A stretch of DNA of 64,000 nt from contig OX291542.1 in NCBI GenBank assembly GCA_946406115.1, forward strand, positions 25,121,321-25,185,320. Direction: 5' to 3'. This document shows positions 48,459-63,600 of this stretch, piece after piece. Within the stretch, counting starts at the first letter, position 1, and every line of letters starts with the position of its first letter. A program made the position numbers and the translations under genes. This DNA comes from Apoda limacodes. Its lineage: Eukaryota; Arthropoda; Insecta; Lepidoptera; Limacodidae. Under the pieces are notes generated by a model. The model did not search any database. It was given only the letters and a program-made list of their open reading frames with translations, and had not been told where the DNA came from.

Positions 48459-48638
48459 TTAGTTCGTTGCGGTCTCTGTTATTTCGTTGACGATCTCAGT
48501 AGGCTGGAACGTAGGTGCAGCTTCTTCGTCGTCACTATCAGGCGCCGCGCCGGGATGGCTCGGTACTATGTGGCCCGGTTCCTGCGATCTCGCCGCATTG
48601 TTAGAGCCCGGCGCGCTCCATTCCTTGCGACCGCTCTG
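48459..48638 (-). CDS. AQR: AQR last exon, acidic C-terminal tail
   Basis: The donor CAT|GTTAGT of exon 52181-52360 joins in phase 0 to the acceptor ATCCAG|CAGAGC, giving [15 protein letters not shown]; human AQR also has a YHQ here. The exon encodes 59 residues, rich in Asp, Glu and Thr near the end ([13 protein letters not shown]), and stops at TAA (plus 48459-48461). The 3.5 kb intron before it contains the foldback element and a LINE piece. Without this exon the upstream frame runs on into LINE sequence, so this assignment matters for the protein end. Confidence 0.85.
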   Translation of the reverse strand, partial: QSGRKEWSAPGSNNAARSQEPGHIVPSHPGAAPDSDDEEAAPTFQPTEIVNEITETATN

Positions 48639-51600
48639 CTGGATACGTAAATCATATTTAATTACGAGAGATCAAACATGAATCGTAAATATACCGGGTG
48701 TAAGTGACATTGTAGGGCAAACTGATACCATGGATTCAGTACATGATTCTAAAACCCTTAGCGTTGTTTTAGGTCAGTTTTTCATTAGGTTCTTTTTTTT
48801 AACAATTTGTGTTACTGATAAACGGTATAAAATTGCTATTAACGGGTACTTTAACTCCAATCTAGACTATGGATCTACTGAGAATGATCGCTATTTTATA
48901 CTTTAAAGCTTTTAATTGCTTTAAAGAAAAAAAGTTTTATTATTTTTTTTACCCTTTTTTATTCTTGTTTAGATACTGCTTTTCAGTCATTTTAGGTTGT
49001 GTTAAGTTAAAAAAAAAAACAAAAATAAATTAAGCCATACAAAACCCGCTAATGTCACTGGTACTCTGTATAATTGAAATGACAATAAAAAAACCGATCT
49101 AGGGCGAGTCTGGCTCGCGCACCGAGGGTTCCGTACAAACTTATTATATGTAGATAGTTCTCCCATTATGACATCAAGTTTATGCCTTAATAATCAGTCT
49201 TTGGATTTGTTTCTATATTTGTAATGTAACATCTTGCTTCGTGTCAAATTTCATGATTCTAGGACAACGGGAAGTACGTACGCCATAGGTTTTGATTTAT
49301 TTGTGACTGCCAAAATATGCCGCTCACGACCCGTGCACCCACTGATCTACCCACCAGTGGGTGCAGGGGAATGTATAAAAACGCTCGAAATTCCCCAAGG
49401 CTCAACTGCAAACCCAAGGCATCGTAGGCTAGTAGTTTCATTACAGAAATGATGGGTCTCATCAAGATAATTTTGGATGACAGCTGTCAAACCAGAAAGG
49501 GCTATATCTCCGTGACTATTAACCGTAGGCTAATTTCGTCACAGAAATGATAGATCTCATCAAAATTATTATTTCAGATGACAGCTGTCAAACATAAAAG
49601 GGCTACATCTCCATTACTATAGATCATCGGCTAGTAGTTTCTTCACAGAAATGATAGATCTCATAAAGATCTTTATTTAGGATGACAGCTGTCGAACTAG
49701 AAAAGGCTTTATCTACGTTACTATTAATCGTAGACTAGTAGTTTCTTCACTGAAATTCTCGGTCTCATCAAGATCTTTATTTTGGATGGCAGCTGTCAAA
49801 TTAGAAAGGGCAATATCTCCGTTTTGGATGGCAGCTGTCAAATTAGAAAGGGCAATATCTCCGTAACTATTTAGATTTTATCAAGATCTTAATTTCAGAT
49901 TATAGCTGTCTAACTAAAAAAAGAGAAATATTACCCTAACTATTAATGGTACACTAGTAGTATTTTAACAGAAATGACAGATTTCATCAAGATATAAATT
50001 TTTGACGATTGGGATGACAGCTGTCAGAGTGATATTTTAAACACCAAATTAATTACTGGGTTATAGTATAGAATCTAAAAAGCACTAGTAATAGAGGAAT
50101 TAACAAGACCTATCATCGATAACGGCCAAGTCTAAGATTAATAGTTACGGAGATATAGCCCTTTATAGTTTAAAAGCTGTCGTCATCCAAAATGTATATC
50201 TTCATAAGATATATCATTTCTGTAAACAAACTACTAGTCTACGACTAACAGATGCGGATATATAGCCCTTTACTGTTTGAACACACAAAGATAAAGATCT
50301 TGATGAGACCTCCCATTTCTGTGAAGAAACTTCTAGCCTACGATCAATAGTCACGGAGATATAGCCCTTTCTAGTTTGACATGAGTCATTTGAAATAACG
50401 ATCTTGATGGGATCTATCATTTCTGTGAAGAAACTACTAGGCGACGATCAATAGTTACGGAGATGTAGCCCTTTCTAGTTTGACGGCTGTCATTTGAAAT
50501 AAAGATCTTGATGAGATCTATCATTTCTGTGACGAAACTACTACACTTCGATAATAGGCACGAAGATATAGCCCTTTTTAGTTTGACAGCTGTCATCTGA
50601 AGTAAAGATCTTGTTGATCTATAATTTCTATGTAGAAACTACTAGAGATCAATAGTTACGGAGATATAGTCCTTTATAGTTTGACAACTGTCATCCTAAA
50701 TAGTATTTAAAAAACATTGAGAAAAATTATTAAAAATATATAAAACCTTATAAAAAAAAATAGAAAATAGTATATAAAAAACAGCAATATTTAAAAATTA
50801 GAAAATATACAATTAGAAAATATTTAAAAATAAATAGTATAGAAAAAAAAAACAGCACCTACCCATACACATTTCGACGTACAGAATTCAAAGGACATAC
50901 ATACTTACAGGTGAAACACATAACCCTCTCTTTTGGCTTCGCGACTGTCGGGAAATAACTTTATCTTAAACATTTAGACGTGAGCAATTTCAGGCTAAAT
51001 TAAAATAGATTCACCAATTTCATTCAAAATCATTTTAGTAGCGTATAAAAAATAATAGTTCAGCCGTATACATATACATTTACAATTTACAATACATTTC
51101 TATTGGTTTTCATAATTTCCCACGGACCTACTTAGTTGAACCTTGGGGAATTTCGAGCGTTTTTATGAATTCTCCCTGCACCCACTGGTGGGTAGATAAG
51201 TGGGTGCACGGGTCGTGAGCGAAATATGCGACATAAATGGCGACTTAGAAGGTTGATTTTTTTATAGCTTCAAGGGACCGTAGACCTAAGTATAATTTTA
51301 AAGTCAAAGTCAAAGTCAAAATGGTTTATTCAAATAAGGATTTTACAATCACTTTTGAATCGTCAAAGTTATAAAATATTATTTTTTGAACCCTCCCACC
51401 TTCCCGCCGGTTCACAATGTTGTTGATTTCTACCGAGAAGAATCCGGCAAGAAACTCGATAGTTACTCTTTTAAAAACACTTAAATAAACTAAAATACAA
51501 TTAATGTTTTAAATAAAAGATTTTTAGTCGTACAATTTAATCAATTATGTTATTTCCATTTTAATTTGGTTTACCTATGCATCCTGTAATTGAGCATCAT

Positions 51601-54600
51601 CAGTCCCAAGGATTTTTATCATTTACATAGTCTGAAATATTGTAGTATGCCTTTTTACAAAGTACCTGCTTGATAAAAGATTTAAATTTACTTATTGATA
51701 GATTTTGAATTTTATTGGAAACTTTGTTGTAAAAGTGTATACATTGCCTCATAAAAGAGTTACTAATTTTGTGTAGACGTGTATCATGCACCAACAGCTT
51801 ATTTTTACTTTGTGAACGTCACTTTTCTTGCTGAAACTATTGATATTTTTATGTACATATAAAAGATTTTCATATATGTACTGCGACACTAAAGTTAAAA
51901 TTTTTACTTCCCTAAACCTATCCCTCAGAGATATCCTAGATCCTAATTTATAAATAGCACGAATTGCCCTTTTTTGTAACAAAACACAACACAAAACAAA
52001 GTTTTGAGTATCTACGGCACGCGCTGTCAGTAATTTTATTATCTGTGGCACGAGATCTTTTTGCGCGGGGGTGCGCGCGTGTGCACTAATTATATTTTTT
52101 CTATTTCGTACCGGGGTGGGCCATGGGTAAAATAGATTTATAAAATATTTTTTTTTGTTTATAATCTTCTGTAAACTAACATGATACTTATGCTTGTGTT
52201 CGTCGACGGTTTGCAGGTACATGTCGTAAACGTATCTTGCCATGTGCGCCATGTCTCTGATCCGCAGCACCAGCTCGCTAGGGACAGCTGCGTTAGCGCC
52301 GCGCTGTGCTGGGTATTTCTCACCAGGCAAAATTTCTAGTTCCAGTGGTCGCTCTACCAGCTGTAAAAATGACATGAATTTAAGATACATAGAGAAAAAG
52401 TTCAATGAACAAAAGCAAACTTAATGTCTAACTATAATTATTTTTGTGCAATTAAGGTGTTGTTGCACTGGATAACATTTTATCCAAAAACAAATATAAT
52501 TAAACTGTTTTTTTTTTTTTTTATAAAATTTGAAAATATCAAAAGTAAAATTGTATATAAAAAGCTTTTATGTTGTCCAGCAAATGTATTACCTGGTTGA
52601 ATGTAGGCTGTAGTTCGAAACAATTACGGAAAAGGTTGGCTCTTGCAAAAATGTAGAGTCCCAGACGAGCCCTGGAGGCGGCAACTATGAGCCGTCGGAG
52701 GTCCCTCACGTGTCCCACCGCCTTCGTGCGCACCAGCGACACTAGCGCTATATCATTCTGCTGACCTTGATATTTGTCCACAGTTGTCACCTGACCAATA
52801 ACAAGTAGTAATTCATAAATGTTACAGCTATTCCACGAAAATCGGCTACTATACTTATACTGTTACAGTAAATACCATTTTGAGATACCTTGTGTGGTCG
52901 CCGTATGAGCGGGTTGTCGGCACATCGCTTGTCAATGACGTCACGGATGAGATGCTTCTGTCCGTTGTAAGTGGTGAGGATAGATATTCGCTCGGCCGGC
53001 CACCCAAGTAGACGCATGTACATGAATACGGCCACTACATACTCAGCCTCGGCCAGATTCTGTTAATAAATGATCAGGCTATAGGTACTTTAATATTATA
53101 AACGTAAAATTGTTTACAAAGTACAGTAAGATAGAGTAGTATTGTTTTATGTTATTTCGTACCAAAAAAAAAATCAATTCTTGTTGGGATGACTTTGTTT
53201 TCGGTTGGACATGATCCTTATTCTTTGGAACCGAAACTAGAATCGTTAAGAAGAAAGTTTTTGTACCTCAAGCAAAGGAAGAAATCCTTTATTAGCAAGA
53301 TTTCTATGCAATTATTACGTGACAAACTATTTTCAAATTGTCTAAGTAACTCTATAACGATTATATAGATAATATATAGAAAATTATGATAGAAAAGAGT
53401 GGAATATCTACGACCATACAAGAATCTTTTTTTTTTCATTGGAAATTTGCACTTATTTACACACAAAAATAATTAAAAGTAGTATATACAGTTAATTGGT
53501 GGAATACAATTCCGGCGGTCTTATCTCTATTTAGCGATTTCTTCCAGACAACCTTTGGGTTAGAAAGTAGAATAATAGGTCTTACCCATAATGATATAGG
53601 TGGATGGTACAATATATACGAAGGATATTTTAAGGGAAATTACAGTTACACAATACGCAGTAACTGAAGTTTACTTAATTTTGATAAAAAAAATAAAATT
53701 CAAAGGTTAGAACAATGAAGAACATGCCTTTCTGTATACATAAAAGGTTGCTGTCAATTCAGAACACTCTTTGCCTAAGTGGTCCACTGTGCAGATATCT
53801 TATTACCTGGTAAAAGTACGGATTGGGCTCAGTTTCACCGGCTCCGTTGAAGTCGTCCACGTTTATGAGCTGGAAGTCGTACCGGAGACCCGCGTTGGCA
53901 GCGCGGTACTCCGGCAGCTGCGTTACGTGACCCAGGTCGCCGAGAGCGCGGTAACGCCAACGGTACAGGTTGCAGATACTGAGGACACATATTAGTGTAC
54001 ATTTTTTTGTCACACTCGATCTAATTGCACTGCTTTAAGGTTTTTAATGCAACTTATAAATCACGCCAGTCATTTTTTTTTTGAAACTCAGCAAAATAAA
54101 GGTATTCTCTAGCTAGAGGTTAACCTCCACGAGCTTAACTTGCGTTAACACAATGCAGTTTAACAATATTCCTTTATCTAGATAAATTTCCAGTAGCAAT
54201 AGATACTAATAATGCAGTACAAATTAGTAGATGGAAAAAATTAGCCTAGTAAATCTTAACTCTTTTACTTTCTAAAGAAATGATTTCGAGAAAAAAATAA
54301 TTCTTAAGATAACAGTTGCTAAGACGCTGTTAAGATATTGTTCTTTCATTTTAATCACACAAGCATTGAAGCGTTTTACTGGAAAAGTAAAACACAATCC
54401 TTGTCTTAAATCATTATGTTTAATATTACGCAATACGCATAGGCAATACGTTTCGAAATGCAATCAATAAAAATATTACAAATGCCAAACTATGTTTGAT
54501 GGTTTGACTTTTCTAAGCGCGGCAACTACTTTATGAGCTCTCTGGAGCAGGAAAATTTTAATCCTGACTAAGAGTTCCCACATTTTTCTGCAGATAAAAC

Positions 54601-57600
54601 CGCGGGGGATAGCTAGTTACCTACTAATATTGCTAAAACGTCTTACCTTGGTCTGGCACGTCCCTGAGCATCCAACTCGACATACGGAACTCCAAGTCTG
54701 ACCATTCTGGTAAACAGACTTTGTTCCATATTGCAATACTTTTGAAAAGCCATGTTCTTAACTACTGGAGGCAATTGGTGATGGTCTCCGATCATGATCC
54801 ATCGTTTCAGTCTCGACCTTCCGTCTTGTGGATTTTGTAGTAACAGAGGAATGAAGGTTTCTATCTCCAAAATCTGAGCTGATTCTTCCATAAGGATATT
54901 GTCATATTTGAAACCTGTAAAGAGTAAGATAATTATGGATGTAATCATATGATGATAACTATTTTGGAGTCAATGTTTGTTTGACAAAGTTTAATACAAA
55001 AACGAAAAATGTGTAACTGCTTGCGTTAGCCTTTCTAATAAAAGAACTAACAATATTTATATATTTTTATACATATTTACTTAGTGTTATACGGATAAGA
55101 GAAAAATGTATTGTGTATAATTTATTTATCTAGCATTCAGGAAATACTAGGCGAAAGTCAAGAAGATAAAGAAAATAGAATACAGTTAGAACCATGGATC
55201 TAGGTTTTTCAAGGTCATATGATGCGCATGTACACTGAGTAACATACGAGATTCAAATGTAGTTTATATCTTTATTTATTATTGCAATATTTCACACATT
55301 TTTACATTAAAGTGGATTAGGAATTCGCCAATTAGCCAATCCCGGTCCCAGCGTCAAATAAAACCAATCGTTGGACGCGAGCAATGCATGAGGGACCAAT
55401 GGGTGAATACGAAACTGTAATCTGCGCAGAAGACCTTGAAACCCTAAGATACCGGTAGTTCAAACTGTATTTAAGTAGAAAATAGCTTCATCGATGCCCT
55501 CGAGAAACTGTAATGTACCGGAACAAAAAAAAATATTTAACAGGCTTCAAAAGACTACTTAAATTAAAAAAAAATAAACCATCAGTGCAGACAGAACGTA
55601 CATCATGCTAATAAACAATATCTACAATTATCTTTACTGCCAATAACTGTGTCCTTACACGAAGGCGATGCCTGGGAAGCCCTCTAGCCTGGTGGGCCGA
55701 CGATCTTTAAGAATAGCCGGTAGAGACTGAATGCAGAAGGCAGAGGACCGGGAGTGGAGTGGACTAATTTAAGCTGATATTATGATGATCATTACTTTAA
55801 CTAATTCATGTTTTAAGTGGTTCATCGAGGTAAAGAGACCGACTATTTAAAATAGACAATATTGGCATTTTTGAACGTAACATCTGATCTGTGACCTACT
55901 ATTATAATGAACATAACAACACTAACCCATCTGCACGAGCTCGGATCGTTTCAACGCTGCATGGGTACACGTCATAGCGATGATCTTGGCTTCTTTCACC
56001 AGCAGATACTTCGACCTGTCTAGTCCAGAACGTAGCAACTCGAATGCGCGGAACTCTTCCAGCTCTTCAAATATGTGGTCTATATACCTTTGCGAAGATA
56101 ACAAATACTATATAATGTCTATTCTTTACGGGACCTGAACCACAATTGTTAGCTCCGAATAAGTAAGGGGTGTTTTACCAGTTGTCAACATTAGCACGTT
56201 GCACGCCCAATAATAAGGCAGTAAAACTTAGTTATGTTGATGTCGGCGAATGCAATACACGTGTTAGGAACAGACCTGTGCCGTTGAGATACTGTGGTCT
56301 CAGATCATCATATCGACATCTGATCGCCATTTAACAATATTTAATTAAAACAATAAAAAAAAATCGCCAAGAAAAATAGCAATATTTCATATAAAAATCT
56401 TACTTAGGCCGTTTAAACAAGTTTATGTAAACAATCTATACGATCAAAATTACAATCGAACCGTTTCGCTGTTTTAAATTTCGCTCGTATTTTTTGTGTT
56501 TCTCAATAATTAAAATAATAAATTATGAACGAATTGAATAGAAAACTATTATTGTAGGTATAATTTCATAGCAAAAAAGATTGTAGAAAAATATATTTGA
56601 ATTACATGCATACAGGTCCAAGGCCATACTCCATGTTGTAGGTCTGGCAATTATATTGCCTGGTACTTAAATAATGTGTCATTCAATAATAAGCTTTTAA
56701 TAAGTATAAGGTAATAACTAGTTTAATAAAGTCCTTCACTCGATTGACGATATTTGACGCTTCACATGGTGCGCCCCCTATGCTACATAAAAACAAAAAA
56801 ATAATTGACATGTTTGACTTTGTTTTTAGTAGCCCAGTAAATTACCTTATAAGTGTTTCGGTACATATTGTATACTCTTTAGCTAATTATTAAAGTATTG
56901 TATTACTACTTTAAATAGAACTATTTGCCAGCTTATTTTGGCATTTTGGCAGAATTTTTTATGGTGTATGTGAGACATACGTACCTAATTTTTATTGTAT
57001 AATGGTTACATTGTTATTGCCAAACTTGGCACAATCTAGGTATATGACTTAGAACATTAATACGAGATTCGATGACGTGTTTTATAATTGACTTACTAAC
57101 CTGTAACAGCTTTTTGCAATTTCCAAATCATCATCGTAAGATTTGCCCGGAAAAAGAGGTTTAGGAGCATCATCGAAAAATTCGTGAAAAGGAAACTCTT
57201 TACTTATGGTCTCTGGTGACTTCGTCTGGAATAAAAACATTTATGTCAAGGAGTGATTTTAGATACATAGAATGTTCATACTAAGCGCGTAATTACTGTC
57301 TGTCCATCCGTCTGTCGTTGGATAGCTCGTTTAATAATATATAATAATATTGAGGGTGTGTGAAAATCATTTTTCGATTCACCGATGCGTTTGCGAAATA
57401 TTAAGCTTTAAAGTGCAAATTTTTGTTAGAGCCCACTGCCAGGCTGTGCTTAGGTGTGTGAAAAAAAATCATGGCAGTAGCATATAACCATATATGGTTA
57501 TATGGTTAGAGTAATAGTCAAGTCGATTTTTGTATACTTATTTATTTAACTTAAAAAAGTAGTCGGAAAAATAAAAATTTCTTCCTATCTTAAACTACCG

Positions 57601-60600
57601 TTCAGCGCCATCTAGTTATTAAGCAAAACAGTAACACATTTATTTTTTGGAAACGATATTAGTTGAGCAACGTCGGGCTTGGTCAGTAATTGAATGGATG
57701 ACCGCTTAGTGCCACACTTTTTGTTTGTGTTTGTTAATTACATAAATGGTGGTAGGTAGGTACAGAACCCTCGGTGCGCGAGTCCGACTAGCACTTTATC
57801 GGTTTTTTTAATTCTCGTAATCGGCAAGCATGAATGTAAAAAAATGTTTGAGGGGTTGTTTACGATGATATTTATCGGGCTAAAATCTAGCATACCTTGT
57901 CGCCAGCACAGGCGTCGCAAAAGGCCTGCCAGCGAGGACGCACATGGTACACGTGGAAGTGGTGTGCGAGCTCACACGTGGCTCCCGCATCGCCGCCTGC
58001 GTCTATTGTTCTCTGCAGCTTGTCTACGAGCTCTAACAGTTCTAGTCGCTTCGCCAGCACGTAGTTAACACGGCCGTATCTGCAAACGTCGAAAGAAGTT
58101 AACGAAATGAAGGTGACAAAACATACCACTTTAACTAAAAAGTAACACGTACCTTTAAGAAATAAACTAAAATGTTCTATTCTGCAAAATAGAATTAGGA
58201 CATGAAAATTAAATTAAAACTCAGGAGACAATGTTTATCCACATACCTTGAGAAATCTTTATCAGTCTGCAGCGCTTCCTCTCCATGTCCGAGACGAAGT
58301 AGATGTCTCTCATCGACATCTAACTCTGCCACTTTCTCAAAAAGCTGGTTAAGAGCCTGGTTACTGTGCGTCACCACCAGGGTGCGCTGCCACGGGAAGT
58401 TATGGTACAGGTTCGATATTATCTGCACTGCTACATCTGTTTTACCTAAAGAAGTAAAAGTTAAATATTGTTATTTTACTCATAGTTTATTGAGCAAATC
58501 TGTCTAATTCCAGTATAATTAGGAATGTATACAGACAGATACATAGATAGCACAAAATAAGTAATAGTACAACGTGGATAGTAAGGCTGGGTTGCACCAA
58601 CTAACTTTAACGGAGCGGTTAAGTTTAAAAAAAAGGTGCCTATGCAAATTTTTATACAATCTTCCATTTTTGACGGCTGGTTAACGTCAAAGTTAGTTGG
58701 TGCAACCCAGCCTAAGTGATCTTTATACGAGCCGAAACACAAGAACGCACCCGGTACGTAGTACAGGTATTTTAGTTCTAAATGAACATACAAGTGTGTT
58801 TGTCTCCTGTACGTGACTAGCCGCTCGCAGTAAAGTCACAAATTACAGCTGAGCAAGAATGCGAGTGCGAAACAAATAGCGAATCTATATAGCCCAGCTA
58901 AATTAGACTACTTAGATTAATAAGACAGAGGTGATAATTTTTTTACATTTTGCAGAGGTATGATAACTAAAAATTTTGCCTGAGGTTATTGTGCATCGAT
59001 CCTTTATGTTTACACAAACTGAGGTGACAATTATTAAATTTCTCTACAGTATAACTAACTATAAAATTTTTGCCTGAGTTCATTGTGCACGAGCATTCAA
59101 TTCCTTTCTGTTTTCATACCAACTGACTATTTGCAGTTGATTTAGCGCACTACCTCTGCTCACTTTGACTGACACATTACATATATTTTACCATTAGAAA
59201 TTTGGAGTTAGATAATGTAGGAATCGCAACGTGAAATGTCTGATCAAAAGTCATACCTGTACCGGGAGGCCCTACTACGAGAGTCAGCCCAGGCTGCATA
59301 CCCGATCGGATGGCCTCGACTTGAGTAGGAGTGAATAGTATATTATTCCTGCGAGAAATTTTAACATAGAGTCAGTAAATTGTTTACATTTTGACTTTTA
59401 TTATTTATTTTTTAATAATACCAACTTTTTCGGCTCATTGTAGAGGTAGGGTCCCCGTTTGGGTTGGAGATGAGGTTCTACTACGATAACCTTCCGTGGA
59501 TCATCCTCATCCATAGCATTGTCACCAAGCTCCTGTTTGCGGAGAACGTTCTCAAAGGTCAACCTGGGAAAAGACACACAAAAGATTTTTACATATTTTA
59601 AGTTGAAACTCGATAGAAAAAACCAATTTTTTTTAAAAAGCAATCTTATTTTGGAAGAGTTATCTCAAACACCAAGAGCTTTAATAAGCTTATATTAAGT
59701 ACATACGTACTTAAATGGTCTGACCAGTTTCCTTGGATCGTCTGTTTGCACTTTGATCTCGTATCCGGGGAAACTGTTTCGCAGATGCTCCATGTCCAAA
59801 AATGTGTCGTTGAAATCCAATACAGGTATTTCGTTTGGTAATCTGTAGTAAAAAAACATTGCGAATATGTATGCAAATAAAAAATGTAAAAGTTAAATAT
59901 TTTTGAAATTTTAGATTGCTGTAGTATATTACAGTAGTTTCGATGGTTACCTGGTGTAGTGCGCTTGCCCAGGGTCACCGTACCCGAGCACAATGTCGTG
60001 CAGCCACTCGGGCACCACACATTCCGTATTCATCAGTTCGCGTATGGTCTCCAGAACAGCTTTGAAATTGTTTTCCTTTGGTTTTCGTCGCATCACTATG
60101 TTGAATGTTTCGTAAACATCCTGCGTTCAAAAATATATATGTAAATAAAACCTTTAACATAGGTATGCTTGTATTTATTTCCTTACGGTGCTAGTTCCCC
60201 GAAAAGGGTAACCATAGGCTAGACACATACACCATAAATATACTTCTTATACAGTGTATCTAAATAAAGGTGGCTTCATATATGTCCCATCCAGCGTAAT
60301 TTACCCATTTATAGCAATTCGTAGTAAAATGTAGACACTGTAGATAACACTAGACAGAATAATAATTTTAGGCAAAGATATCTTTGACTAACATAAAAAA
60401 ATATTTCTACCTCTTTTCCCTTGCTAGCGCGGTCGAGATCCAGTCGATATTGATTGGGATCCAACAAGAGTCTAAAGGTCCTGGTATCCCCATCAAGTTC
60501 AGGCCGCGGTTCCGGTCCTTCCTCAATCACCCTCCCAGAGGCATCCAGCATACCTTCAACTTCGCATCCCCTAACATACATTATGCCAGCTTGATCCACC

Positions 60601-63600
60601 ATGCTTCTTCGGTAGTCATACTTCGTGCCTGTGGATATCTCTTATATTTTAGGGCTCCGTAGCCGAATAGCAAGAACGGCAAATTACAAGTATTGTGTCG
60701 TGATACATCAGAGCGTTATCGAATTCATATAATATCTTATATGAAGGCTCACTCTCTTCTGACGAGTCATCACGACAAATGTCTGACACGCCTTTATACA
60801 AAACCAGCTGACCCGGCGAACGTTGTTTCTGCCGCACCAACCTATTATGACAGGGTAGTACTAATTAGGAATCTTCCTTGGCGTGTGCATAACAACTAAC
60901 CAAAATTTCGTTAGAATCGGTCCGACTCGCACTTGACCCTTTCGAAAAATCCTTTCTTATCGGATGCCTACGTCATACAAAGAACACACCCTCCAAGTTT
61001 CAGGTATCTACGATCAGCGGTTTAGGCTGTGTGTTGATCCGTCATTCAGGACAAAGCATGTTATATGTATAGATATATGTCTTCGATAACGTTTTGATCC
61101 ATCCGTCCGTACGTCACAGCCTCATAATTCTGTCATCTTTTAACGACGATACTTATTTGCCCGGTTTTTCTTTTATATTATAAAACCAGGCCAAAAATAG
61201 TCATATATATGTTTAATCTCATTGGCATTATGAATACGACGTGTCATCCAAAACATTTCATTTTGTATATTTGATAAGTGCTGTTAATGAGGGATTTTCC
61301 GACGAGTGAAATAAAAAAAAAATAGTTTAAAAAGCTTAAATAGATGGCGTTGAACCAACAAGGATTTATTTTTTTCTGAAACTTAGTAACTTGGCTGTGT
61401 TTCATATCTAAACTAGGGCCTATACAGTATAAATAATTATGTAGCTTTGTCGTATGGTATATTCCCGCATTCAAAGTAAAAAGGCACATACATATCTCTA
61501 GACATTTTTTCACTGTAATTTTTGCGCTGCGCTTCCGGAGCTCTTCTGGGTCGATTCTGTAAAAAGATTGCTAACCTTTTTGAAAGAAATAAGATATACA
61601 TTGCGTCATTTTACGGAATCGACATTCAGGTCTGCTACACACCATGATCCGTAATTCTTACTCATCATCAAATAACAAAGTAACAACAAAATAACGAATT
61701 AGAGTTCCCAGCACAGAGGTAAACTTTATATCAAAGAGTACCCAAGCAAAGAAAAGAATTACGACGTTTCACAGAAGATAAACATTCCATATGTTTTTAA
61801 AAAAAAAAATGCGCCTTGTCGAGTCAACGCCATCTAGTCTATATTTTAGAACTAATTTTTTTTTTTATTCGTCTTGGAAAACTTATCATTAAAAGTGCAA
61901 ATTATAGGATCACTTCTCTTTAACTTTCATTAAGGCCAATTTTAAAAGTTATACAAGCGGCTTACACGATCACATTAGAATAACGATTTTCTTCGGCATT
62001 AAAGCGCAGACTAATGCGCAAACTAGCGGCGCAATTAGATAGAATATTGTTAAACAAGGTTGTAGCTATTGTTCTCCTTCATCATATGTTAACTTTGAAA
62101 AAAGGGTTTCGTTCGAAGAGCAAATAAAAAAATATATACCCTTAGGGCCTCAGCACACACAACAGCATCAAAAAGCGACGTCTTAATCGCTTTCCGGAAG
62201 ATCGATGCAGCGACTAAGCTCTTTCGACGCCACGTTTTTTACATGGCAAGTTGTCAAAACGCGATGCAACTTCGAAACAGTCGCAAAATCACCGGTAGCC
62301 GATAGTAAAAGTAAGCGTCAATTTGCTGGATTAGTGATCGTATTTGCATAAAAAGTTATAGGTATTAATTATCCCTAATTATTCCCTTTCATGTTGGTGG
62401 GAGAAACGGTAGGAATAGACACTCTAGAGAGCTTAGGCTGCAAATGGCACTGCTGCGACACAGACCGAGCATGCAAGGCACGTCCCATTTTCCAAAGTGC
62501 CAATTCATCAAAGCCATCGCTTAGTTGCCAGAAGTTCATATATTGACTATGCCTCAAATTAGTTTTAAGTCGTTAGATACATTTCTGAACAAAAAATAGT
62601 AATGTTCTAATAGAAGAAAGCTACCTATAAGTATAAATATGTGAATAATAACTAAGTAAGAAATTTTTGTCATATGTTATGGTTTAAGTTACTGTAAGTG
62701 TGCCAAAATAAATTAAAATAAATGGCGCTAGTTGGAAGTAGTCTGCGCCATAACATAAGATCTAAGAAAGCTTTCGATTAGCAGCTACCTCTTACATAAA
62801 GAAAATATAAATATAGGTATGAATATAAGTTTAAGTTACCTATCCCTTGCGTCGGTCGGACAGTGACGAGGAAGCAAACATCGTGTTTCCGTAGATTCTC
62901 CCATTCGTGTTTAATTTCATTTCGGACACTGAGCGTGACAGTAACATCGGCACGCACGCGGGAGGGAGCAGTCTCTCCAATGTTTGGTTTTGCTACTTCG
63001 ACAACTGCAAAACTCTGGATAGGATGGGCCATGCGTGCCCATCCACCAAAAAATATACTGCCGTCTTCTGCTAACCTGGAAGGCGATGTTACATAAAGTA
63101 AAGATATTCTTTTTTACTTAAAATAGATTAATAAAAATATCATAAATATTTTAAATACCATGGTGCTAGTCTATAAACGGCATCTTCAATATCTTGTCTT
63201 ATCTCATCTGTAAAAAAAATATCAGTAAAATTACTTTTAATATATCTATTTTAATTTTACTAAATGAAATATATTTTAATATCATTTAAAGTTTTTAGAA
63301 CTAATATTTATCGTAATTTAGGTTAATTTTTCAAACACACAGTTATCAATTTAAAAATAACACTATAGGAATTCAAAAATAAATGACCATATTTTCTGCT
63401 TTCCTTGCAAATATTAACAAAAGTTTTAATTTGCTTAGAATTACACCATCAAGGCAATAAATAACCAAAAAGTACGCGACAAGTCAATTGAGCATTTGGA
63501 GATAAAAAAGTAAACAGTACAAGACTGAAATACAGATTTGCCCAAGAGTTGAAACGTAGTGCAAGGATTTTTTAAATTCCTTTTACTGAACTTTTGAATT

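Noticed and set aside
48405..48681. Plus-strand open frames opposite the last AQR exon
   Set aside because: They are shadows of the G+C-rich minus-strand exon at 48459-48638.
49420..50700. CRISPR-like array
   Set aside because: The units are about 100 bases, diverged, change direction at the centre, and there are no short identical repeats with unique spacers; the sequence is eukaryotic.
51749..52180. Long open extension of the AQR frame past the exon ending at 52181
   Set aside because: The extension enters LINE sequence, while a good GTTAGT donor leads in phase to an acidic tail exon at 48459-48638 that suits the AQR C terminus.
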